From VXNE01 sp965208745 (lineage in GTDB: Bacteria > Pseudomonadota > Gammaproteobacteria > Pseudomonadales > Azotimanducaceae), in contig CBDBPN010000004.1 of assembly GCA_965208745.1 (NCBI GenBank), positions 4,418,909-4,482,908 on the forward strand: 64,000 nucleotides of DNA, in the 5' to 3' direction. Position numbers and translations under genes: made by a program. Below the pieces are notes generated by a model, which had not been told where the DNA came from, ran no database searches, and worked only from the letters and a program-made list of their open reading frames with translations. Shown piece after piece: positions 27,256-34,799 of the stretch; positions within the stretch are counted from its first letter, which is position 1, and every line of letters begins with the position of its first letter.

Positions 27256-28673
27256 TGGCGTCTGCGGTCGCGGCGCCCGAAGGGGGCGAGGAAGACCACC
27301 ACGCCCTGCACGGCCCGGTCGTACCGACGTTCTTCCGGTACCTGGGACTCTCCCTGGTCGGCCTCATCGCGATGACGACCGCCTCGCTGGTGGACGGCGT
27401 CTTCATCGGGAACTACGTCGGCGTCGCCGCGCTGGCCGCGGTCAATCTCATCATCCCCATCACGACGCTGCTGTTTGGCGTAGCCATGATGCTGTCCATC
27501 GGGGGGGCGGTCCGGGGCGGGAAGTACCTGGGGGAGGGCGATACGGCGGCGGCGTCGGCCATCTTCAGCAAGACGTTGGTCTTCGTGTCGTTGTACGGAG
27601 TGGGGGCCATCTTCCTGGGACTCGTGCTGGAAGAGACGCTGTTCGCGGCGCTCGGCGCGGGGGAGGCGCTGTTCCCGCTCATGAGCGAGTACTACCGGAT
27701 CATTCTCCCGTTCCTGTTTCCGCAGCTCCTCGTCGTCGCGCTGTACTTCTTCGTGCGCCTGGACGGCTTTCCGAACCTCGTCGCCACCGCCCTGACCATC
27801 GGCTCGCTGGTCAACATCGGGCTCGACTACGTGTTCATCGCGATGTTGGGATGGGGCCTGGCCGGCGCCGCCCTCGCGACCGGCGTGTCGCAGACGCTGC
27901 CCCTGCTCTGGCTTCTGCGCTACTTCGGCAAGCGGGGCCGGAGGCTGCGTTTCGGCTTCCGCCAGCGGCAGTGGCGGGAAGTGCTCCTGGCCGCCTACAA
28001 CGGCATCTCGGAGTTCATCAACGAGGTGTCCGCGGGGCTCATCGCGCTGATGCTCAACTGGATGCTGATCCAGCGCGCCGGGGTGAACGGGGTCGCGGCC
28101 ATCACCGTCGTGAACTACGTGATGATGCTCGGCTTCATGGTGTTCTTCGCCATCGCGGACACGATCCAGGTGATGGTCTCGCAGAACTTCGGGGCCAGAA
28201 ACGCCGATCGCATCCGCGCGTTCCTGCGCACGGCCGCCGGCACGATCGCGGCGCTGGGCGTCACCTTCGTCGCCGTGCTGCTGAGCGCGAGCGAGCCCCT
28301 CATCCTGCTCTTCGTCGAGGACCGGGACAGTGCGGACATGGTGGCCATGGCCACGGAGTTCGTCGCCTGGGTCTGGCCGCTGTTCCTGTTCGCGGGCGCC
28401 AACATGCTGATCTCGGGATACCTGACGGCCATCCACCGCCCCTTCCAGTCGGGCGTCGTGGCGCTGTGCCGCAGCCTGATCCTGCCGGCGGCGTTCCTGG
28501 CCCTCGGGTTCTGGCTGCTTTCCGGGTACGGCTTCGTGGTGGCGCTGCCCGTGGCGGAGGGCGCGACGTGCGTGCTCGCGCTGGTCCTGTTCCTCCAGCA
28601 CCTGCCGCGGAAAGCGGTCAGGCACGTGGTCGAACGCGCGGAGATGGCAGAAACCTGCGGGGCACGACCGTGA
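27255..28673 (+). CDS. MATE-family multidrug/cation antiporter
   Basis: This is an inner-membrane efflux protein of the MATE family, with 472 residues and about 12 transmembrane helices in two pseudo-symmetric bundles. Conserved features include VPTFFRYLGLSLVGLIAMTTASLVDGVFIGNYVG at the N-terminus (described by segments VPTFFRYLGLS and ASLVDGVFIGN) and FISEFINEVSAG-like helix-7 residues. The substrate cannot be inferred. One-base overlaps with both neighbours indicate translational coupling. Confidence 0.88.
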   Translation: MASAVAAPEGGEEDHHALHGPVVPTFFRYLGLSLVGLIAMTTASLVDGVFIGNYVGVAALAAVNLIIPITTLLFGVAMMLSIGGAVRGGKYLGEGDTAAASAIFSKTLVFVSLYGVGAIFLGLVLEETLFAALGAGEALFPLMSEYYRIILPFLFPQLLVVALYFFVRLDGFPNLVATALTIGSLVNIGLDYVFIAMLGWGLAGAALATGVSQTLPLLWLLRYFGKRGRRLRFGFRQRQWREVLLAAYNGISEFINEVSAGLIALMLNWMLIQRAGVNGVAAITVVNYVMMLGFMVFFAIADTIQVMVSQNFGARNADRIRAFLRTAAGTIAALGVTFVAVLLSASEPLILLFVEDRDSADMVAMATEFVAWVWPLFLFAGANMLISGYLTAIHRPFQSGVVALCRSLILPAAFLALGFWLLSGYGFVVALPVAEGATCVLALVLFLQHLPRKAVRHVVERAEMAETCGARP

Positions 28674-29116
28674 TGGATGACGCGTACTGGATGGAACAGG
28701 CGCTCGAACAGGCACAGCGCGCACGCGCCGTGGGCGAGGTCCCGGTCGGAGCGGTCCTGGTCGCCGACGGCCGTGTCATCGGGGCCGGTCACAACGCCTC
28801 GGTCTCGACCCGCGACCCGACCGCCCATGCGGAGATCGGCGCGCTGCGCGCGGCGGCGAAGGCGTGCGGCAACTACCGCCTGCCCGGCTCGGTGCTGTAC
28901 GTGACGGTCGAGCCTTGCACGATGTGCGTGGGGGCGATCGTCCACGCGCGCGTGGCGCGCGTCGTGTTCGGCGCGGCCGAACCCAAGGCGGGGGCGTCCG
29001 ACCTTTTCGCTGACGCGCGGTACAACCATCGCGTGGCCGTGACCGGGGGCGTGCTGGCGGAGGAGTGCGGTGCGCTCCTCTCCGCCTTCTTCCGGTCGAG
29101 GCGCGGCTCCGTATAA
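28673..29116 (+). CDS. tadA: tRNA-specific adenosine deaminase TadA
   Basis: TadA deaminates A34 of tRNA-Arg(ACG) to inosine. It has 147 residues. The zinc site is His52 with catalytic Glu54 (HAEIGALR), plus Cys82 and Cys85 (PCTMC). KAGASDLF and NHRVAVTGGVLAEEC are typical of TadA rather than of cytidine deaminases. The start overlaps the MATE stop by one base, and the stop lies inside the TATAAT that precedes purL. Confidence 0.95.
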   Translation: MDDAYWMEQALEQAQRARAVGEVPVGAVLVADGRVIGAGHNASVSTRDPTAHAEIGALRAAAKACGNYRLPGSVLYVTVEPCTMCVGAIVHARVARVVFGAAEPKAGASDLFADARYNHRVAVTGGVLAEECGALLSAFFRSRRGSV

Positions 29117-29117
29117 T
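29112..29117 (+). promoter_or_regulatory. candidate -10 element for purL
   Basis: TATAAT overlaps the tadA stop codon and ends 6 nt before the purL GTG. At normal -10 spacing, transcription would begin at the start codon itself, giving a leaderless mRNA. No convincing -35 is seen. Confidence 0.35.
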
Positions 29118-29123
29118 CGTTCC

Positions 29124-32100
29124 GTGCCCGCCGCCACCCAGAGAAACGCGCGAATCCAGGTCCTGGCGGGTCCTCCGGCGTATGCCCCGGCCCGCCTCGC
29201 GAAGCGCCTGTCCGCGCTGCGCGCGATCGATCCGGCGGTGCGCGGCGTCTATGCGGAGTTCGCGCACTTCCTCGACGTGGACGGCGCGCTCGACGCCGAC
29301 GAGGCCGGCGTCGCGGCGGCACTCCTCCGGTACGGTCCCCGCCAGGAGCTGGCGCCCCGCGTCGGTACGCACCTGTGCACCGTGACGCCGCGGCCCGGGA
29401 CGATCTCGCCATGGTCCAGCAAGGCGACGGACATCTTCCGCCGCTGCGGTCTCGACAGGGTGCGGCGGGTCGAACGGGGCGTCCGCTGGTTCGTGGACGG
29501 TGCGGCCGATGCGGGGCTCGTCGCCGTCCTCCACGATCGCATGACGGAGGTCGCGCGCGTGGAGGAGCGCTTCGACGACGTCTTCGACGAGGGGCGGCCG
29601 CGGCCGGTGGTGCGTACGGGGAGGAGCGAAGCGGCGCTGCGCGATGCGAACGTGCGACTGGGGCTGGCGCTTTCGCCGGACGAGATCGCCTACCTGGCGG
29701 CGCAATACGCCGACCTCGACCGGGAGCCGACGGACATCGAGCTGATGATGTTCGCGCAGGCCAACTCGGAGCATTGCCGGCACAAGATCTTCAACGCCAC
29801 CTGGGACGTGGACGGCACAGCGTCGGAGCACACGCTGTTCGGCATGATCCGCAACACCTACCGGCGCATCAACGGCGCCGGAATCCTGTCGGCGTACTCG
29901 GACAACGCGGCCGTCATCGAGGGCGGCCGGGCGAACCGCTTCTTCGCCGACGCGGAGACCGACGTCTATGGGACGGTGCGCGAGCCCGTGCATGTCCTCA
30001 TCAAGGTCGAGACGCACAACCATCCCACCGCCATCGCCCCGTATCCAGGGGCCGCGACGGGCTCGGGCGGCGAGATCCGGGACGAGGGTGCGGTTGGCCG
30101 GGGTTCCAAGCCGAAGGCCGGGCTCGCGGGGTTCACGACGTCGCACCTCGGCGTGCCCGGCGACCCCCAGCCGTGGGAGCTGGCCATCGGGAAACCCGGA
30201 CGCATCGTGAGCGCGCTGGAGATCATGCTGGACGGGCCCATCGGCGCCGCGGCCTTTAACAACGAATACGGCCGACCGGCGCTCGGGGGCTACTTCCGGA
30301 CCTTCGAGGCTGCGGCCAAGGCCGATGGCGCCGAGGGCCGCTACTGGGGCTACCACAAGCCCGTGATGATCGCCGGCGGTGTCGGGAACGTCCGCACGGA
30401 GCACGTGGAGGCGGCGGACGTTCCGGTCGGGGCGCGGCTCATCGTGCTCGGCGGGCCGGCGATGCCGATCGGCCTCGGGGGCGGCGCCGCGTCGAGCATG
30501 GCGTCCGGAGAGAGCGACTCGGAACTGGACTTCGCCTCGGTGCAGCGCGACAACGCCGAGATGCAGCGGCGCTGCCAGGAGGTCATCGACCGCTGCTGGG
30601 CGCTGGGGGCGGCCAACCCCATCCGGCTGATTCACGACGTGGGCGCCGGCGGGCTCAGCAACGCTCTGCCGGAACTGGTCTCCGATGCGGGCCGGGGCGG
30701 CCGGTTCGAACTGCGAGAAGTGCCGAGCGCGGATGGGGCCATGTCGCCGATGGAGATCTGGTGCAACGAGGCGCAGGAACGCTACGTCATGGCGGTGGCG
30801 GACGAGGACCTGCCCCGTTTCCGGGAGATCTGCGAGCGCGAGCGCTGCCCGTACGCGGTCGTTGGCACGGCGCAAGCCGACTCGCGCCTGACGGTCACGG
30901 ACCGGGACCTGGACGACGTGCCCGTAGACCTGCCGTTGGCGACGCTGCTCGGCAAGCCTCCGGCGATGCACCGGTCGTTCGCGCGCCGCCCGCGGACCGC
31001 CGTTGCGGTCGATCTCGAAGGCGTCGCGCTCCCGGACGCGCTCGCGCGGGTGCTACGGTTCCCCGCCGTCGCCTCCAAGAAGTTCCTCGTCACGATCGGC
31101 GATCGCAGCATCACCGGGCTCGTGGCCCGGGACCAGATGGTCGGGCCGTTCCAGGTCCCGGTGGCCGACGTCGCCGTCACCCTCGCCGACTACGACGGCT
31201 TCGCCGGTGAGGCGATGGCGATGGGGGAGCGGTCGCCGCTCGCGGTCGTGGACCCGGCCGCCGCGGCGCGGATGGCCGTGGCGGAAGCGCTGACGAACCT
31301 GGCCGCGGCGCCCATCGAGAGCCTGTCGCGGGTGGTCCTGTCCGCCAACTGGATGGCGGCGGCCGGCTTCGGGGACGAGGACCAGGCGCTCCATGACGCC
31401 GTCGCCGCGGTGGGGCTCGAACTGTGTCCGGCGCTCGGTATCGCGGTCCCCGTGGGCAAGGATAGCCTGTCGATGCGTACGCGCTGGACCGCGGACGGGG
31501 CCGAGCGCGAGGTTGTCTCGCCCGTGACGCTCAACGTCACGGCCTGTGCGCCCGTCGCGGATGCGCGCGGGACGCTGACGCCGGTACTCGACGACGAGAC
31601 CTACCCGGCGCTGGTGCTGGTCGAACCGCCCTTCGCGCGCCAGCACCGTCTTGGCGGCAGCGCGCTGGCGCAGTGCTACGGGCAGGTAGGGACTCCGGTC
31701 CCGGACGTCGACGATCCCGGCGGTCTCAAGGATCTCCTCGACTTCGCGCAGTGCGCGCGGCGCGAATTCCGGGTGCTTGCCTACCACGATCGCTCCGACG
31801 GCGGGCTCATCGTGGCGCTCCTCGAGATGGCGTTCGCGGGACGGGTCGGACTCGACGTGGCCGAAATGGATCCCGCGGCGCTCTTCGCGGAGGAAATCGG
31901 GGTCGTGCTGGCGGTCCCGAAAGCGCAACGCGACGCGCTGGCCGCGGCCGCGGCCGATGCCGGGCTGCACGCCACCGCCGTCGCTTTGCCGCGCCACGAC
32001 GATCGCGTGCTGATCGGCGGTTACGAAACCACGCGCGCCGCGCTCGAGCGCCTGTGGAGTGAGACCAGCCACCGCATGCAGTCCCTGCGGGACGACCGAG

Positions 32101-32978
32101 CCTGCGCGGAGGAGGAACTCGAGGGCATCGACCTCGGCACGTACCGGGCCGTGACGCGCCTCGGCTTCGACGCGCGCCGTGACGTCGCGGCGCCCTATGT
32201 GGCGACCGGAGCGCGGCCGCGGGCCGCGATCCTCCGGGACCAGGGGGTCAATGGACAGGTGGAGATGGGGGCGGCCTTTCACCGCGCCGGTTTCGAGGCG
32301 GTCGACGTGCACATGTCGGACCTCTTCGAGCAACGCCGCTCCCTCGAGGACTTCGCGGTGCTGGCGGCATGCGGGGGGTTCTCCTACGGGGATGTCCTGG
32401 GCGGCGGCGGGGGCTGGGCCAAGTCGATCCTCTTCGATGACCGGGTGCGCGATGCGTTCGCAGCCTTCTTCGCGCGTTCGGACACGTTGACGCTGGGGGT
32501 CTGCAACGGCTGCCAGATGCTCTCGCAGCTCAAGTCGCTGGTTCCGGGCGCGGCGCGATGGCCCCGCTTCGTCCGCAACCGCTCCGAACAGTTCGAGGGC
32601 CGCTCGGTGGTCGTGCGGGTCGGCGCGACGGACTCCCCCTGGCTCGCGGGCATGGTTGGCAGCGTCCTGCCCATCGCGGTGGCGCACGGGGAAGGACGGG
32701 TCGAGTTCGATGCGCCGGAGTGGGACTCCCGGCAGGCGCGGACGGTGTTGCGCTACGTGGACGGCATCGGCCAGCCGACGGAGCGCTATCCGCTGAATCC
32801 GAACGGCTCGCAGGGCGGTGTTGCGGGGCTCACGTCGATCGACGGGCGCGCACTCATCATGATGCCGCACCCCGAGCGCGTGTTCCGCGCGATCCAGCAT
32901 TCGTGGTGCCCGCCGGAGTGGGAGGGCGACGGGCCCTGGCTGCGGCTGTTCCGCAACGCCCGCGTCGCCCTCGGCTGA
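29124..32978 (+). CDS. purL: phosphoribosylformylglycinamidine synthase (single-chain)
   Basis: This catalyses step 4 of purine synthesis: FGAR + Gln + ATP to FGAM. It has 1284 residues (E. coli 1295), the long fused form with FGAR synthetase and glutaminase in one chain. The GTG at 29124 precedes QVLAGPPAYAPARL; an upstream in-frame ATG would lie inside tadA. Visible landmarks are MMFAQANSEHCRHKIFN, KVETHNHPTAIAPYPGAATG (shown as HNHPTAIAPYPGA), and the C-terminal amidotransferase with Cys1127 in GVCNGCQML and MMPHPERVFR. It stands alone, as is usual for purL in Gammaproteobacteria. Confidence 0.97.
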   Translation: MPAATQRNARIQVLAGPPAYAPARLAKRLSALRAIDPAVRGVYAEFAHFLDVDGALDADEAGVAAALLRYGPRQELAPRVGTHLCTVTPRPGTISPWSSKATDIFRRCGLDRVRRVERGVRWFVDGAADAGLVAVLHDRMTEVARVEERFDDVFDEGRPRPVVRTGRSEAALRDANVRLGLALSPDEIAYLAAQYADLDREPTDIELMMFAQANSEHCRHKIFNATWDVDGTASEHTLFGMIRNTYRRINGAGILSAYSDNAAVIEGGRANRFFADAETDVYGTVREPVHVLIKVETHNHPTAIAPYPGAATGSGGEIRDEGAVGRGSKPKAGLAGFTTSHLGVPGDPQPWELAIGKPGRIVSALEIMLDGPIGAAAFNNEYGRPALGGYFRTFEAAAKADGAEGRYWGYHKPVMIAGGVGNVRTEHVEAADVPVGARLIVLGGPAMPIGLGGGAASSMASGESDSELDFASVQRDNAEMQRRCQEVIDRCWALGAANPIRLIHDVGAGGLSNALPELVSDAGRGGRFELREVPSADGAMSPMEIWCNEAQERYVMAVADEDLPRFREICERERCPYAVVGTAQADSRLTVTDRDLDDVPVDLPLATLLGKPPAMHRSFARRPRTAVAVDLEGVALPDALARVLRFPAVASKKFLVTIGDRSITGLVARDQMVGPFQVPVADVAVTLADYDGFAGEAMAMGERSPLAVVDPAAAARMAVAEALTNLAAAPIESLSRVVLSANWMAAAGFGDEDQALHDAVAAVGLELCPALGIAVPVGKDSLSMRTRWTADGAEREVVSPVTLNVTACAPVADARGTLTPVLDDETYPALVLVEPPFARQHRLGGSALAQCYGQVGTPVPDVDDPGGLKDLLDFAQCARREFRVLAYHDRSDGGLIVALLEMAFAGRVGLDVAEMDPAALFAEEIGVVLAVPKAQRDALAAAAADAGLHATAVALPRHDDRVLIGGYETTRAALERLWSETSHRMQSLRDDRACAEEELEGIDLGTYRAVTRLGFDARRDVAAPYVATGARPRAAILRDQGVNGQVEMGAAFHRAGFEAVDVHMSDLFEQRRSLEDFAVLAACGGFSYGDVLGGGGGWAKSILFDDRVRDAFAAFFARSDTLTLGVCNGCQMLSQLKSLVPGAARWPRFVRNRSEQFEGRSVVVRVGATDSPWLAGMVGSVLPIAVAHGEGRVEFDAPEWDSRQARTVLRYVDGIGQPTERYPLNPNGSQGGVAGLTSIDGRALIMMPHPERVFRAIQHSWCPPEWEGDGPWLRLFRNARVALG

Positions 32979-32998
32979 TCTGCCCAACGCGACGAACC

Positions 32999-33967
32999 GT
33001 GCAGGAATCCCCTCCCGAGGTGGACGTGCCGACGTCGGTCGATGTAGAGCGCGCCGCGGAACGCATCCGTCCGTTCGCGCGACGCACCCCCGTCCTCACC
33101 GCTTCTTCCCTGGACGCGCTGCTCGGCGCAAGACTCTTCTTCAAGTGCGAGAACTTCCAGCGCGTCGGGGCGTTCAAGTTCCGCGGGGCCTGCAATGCCG
33201 TGCAGTCGCTTTCGGTGGCGGAGGCCGCCCGCGGCGTGGCGACGCACTCCTCGGGCAACCACGGGGCGGCGCTCGCCCTGGCCGCACGGCTCCGCGGCGT
33301 GCCCTGCACGGTGGTCGTCCCGCGTAACGCGCCGGTGGTCAAGCGGGCCGCGGTGGCGGCATACGGCGCCGAGGTCGTCCTGTGCGAGCCCACGCTTCCG
33401 GCGCGGGAAACGACGCTCGCGGGCCTGGTCGCGGAGTCGGGACAGGAGGTCGTGCACCCCTACGACGACGCGCGCGTGATCGCGGGGCAGGGGACCGCCG
33501 CGCTCGAACTGGTCAGCGAGGTTCCGGACCTGGATGTCCTGCTCGTGCCGATCGGGGGCGGGGGACTTGCTTCCGGCACGGCGTTGGCGGTGCGCGGCAC
33601 ATCTCCCGGGACCCGGGTGGTGGCCGTCGAGCCGCGCGGAGCGGACGACGCCTACCGGTCGTTCCGCCGCGGCGAGCTGCTGCCCTCCGTCGCCCCCGAC
33701 ACCATTGCCGACGGCCTCCTCACCTCGCTCGGAGTGCGGAACTTCGAGCTTGTGCGGCGCCACGTCGACGACATCATCCGGGTCTCCGAGGAGGCCATCG
33801 TTCGGGCGATGCGACTGGTCTGGGAGCGCATGAAGATCGTCGTGGAACCGTCCGCCGCCGTGCCTGTCGCCGCGTTTCTGGACGGCGCGCTCGAGGGGCC
33901 CGCCGAACAGCGCATCGGCATCGTCCTCTCCGGGGGCAACGTGGACCTCGAACGCCTGCCCTGGTAG
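32999..33967 (+). CDS. PLP-dependent threonine/serine dehydratase or serine racemase-like enzyme
   Basis: This is a fold-type II PLP enzyme with 322 residues. The Schiff-base lysine is Lys60 in GAFKFRGA. The phosphate/substrate loop is SSGNHGAA (84-91), and the glycine loop is PIGGGGLASG at about 181-190. At this length it lacks the C-terminal ACT regulatory domain of IlvA, so it fits catabolic threonine ammonia-lyase or serine racemase better than biosynthetic IlvA. The GTG start is 20 nt after purL. The choice between the two activities is open. Confidence 0.85.
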   Translation: MQESPPEVDVPTSVDVERAAERIRPFARRTPVLTASSLDALLGARLFFKCENFQRVGAFKFRGACNAVQSLSVAEAARGVATHSSGNHGAALALAARLRGVPCTVVVPRNAPVVKRAAVAAYGAEVVLCEPTLPARETTLAGLVAESGQEVVHPYDDARVIAGQGTAALELVSEVPDLDVLLVPIGGGGLASGTALAVRGTSPGTRVVAVEPRGADDAYRSFRRGELLPSVAPDTIADGLLTSLGVRNFELVRRHVDDIIRVSEEAIVRAMRLVWERMKIVVEPSAAVPVAAFLDGALEGPAEQRIGIVLSGGNVDLERLPW

Positions 33968-33985
33968 GAGCCGGGCGAAACGACC

Positions 33986-34751
33986 GTGGACTGGGCGACG
34001 CTGGCCGCCTTCCTGGCGATGGTCGCGATCGGCACGTATGTCCAGGCCGTGACCGGCTTCGCGATGGCCCTCGTGCTGATGGCGCTGGTCGCGGCGTTCG
34101 GACTGCTGCCGATCCCGGAAGCGGCGGCGGTGACGGCACTGCTCACGGCCACCATGGCGGCGGCATTCCTGCACGGGCAATGGCGCCTGGTGGACAGGCG
34201 GCTCGTCTGGCCCTTGCTGGTCGGTAACGCCCCGGGCGTGCTGTGCGGCCTTGCGCTGCTGACCTGGCTCGGCGCGCGCGAGATGGAAATCCTACGGCTC
34301 GTGTTCGGGCTGTTCGCCGTGGCCGCGGGCGGGTCCGCGATCCTCCGCCCGGTGCCTCGCCCCACGCGGTCCCGGCGCTGGCACACGAGCGTCTTCGGCG
34401 GACTCGGCGGCGTGTTCGCGGGGCTGTTCGCGGTGGGCGGTCCCGTGATGGCGTATCACCTCTACCGCCAGCCGGTCCCGCTCGCCGACGTCCGCGCGAC
34501 CCTGGCGGTCCTGTTCCTCGTCGGCAACGCCGGGGCGCTCGGTATTGGTCGGCGCGGCCGGCGACCTGGACGCAACCACACTGGCGCTGTTTGTCGCCGG
34601 ATTGCCGGTAGTGTTCGCGTTCACGGCGTTGGGACGCAGGTTCCCGCCCTCGGTCAGTGATCGGACCATGCGGCGGCTCAGCAGCGTCCTGGTGGTCGCG
34701 GTCGGGGCTTTTGTTGGAGGCACGGCGGCCTTTTCGCTCGGCAGCCCGTAG
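33986..34751 (+). pseudogene. TauE/SafE-family sulfite/anion exporter, frameshifted
   Basis: This is a predicted membrane exporter of the TauE/SafE type, about 255 residues if read across one frameshift. The first frame (33986 to about 34541) encodes roughly six hydrophobic segments from DWATLAAFLAMVAIGTYVQ to LFLVGNAGALG. The second frame, from about 34545, resumes with LVGAAGDLDATTLALFVAG and ends at the stop at 34749-34751 (VGAFVGGTAAFSLGSP). Deleting one base near 34544 restores a full-length protein. It could be a real inactivation or an assembly error. Confidence 0.75.
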
Positions 34752-34799
34752 CAGGCGGAGCCCTCACGGATGCCGACGGGTGCAGCGAACGGACGCGCG

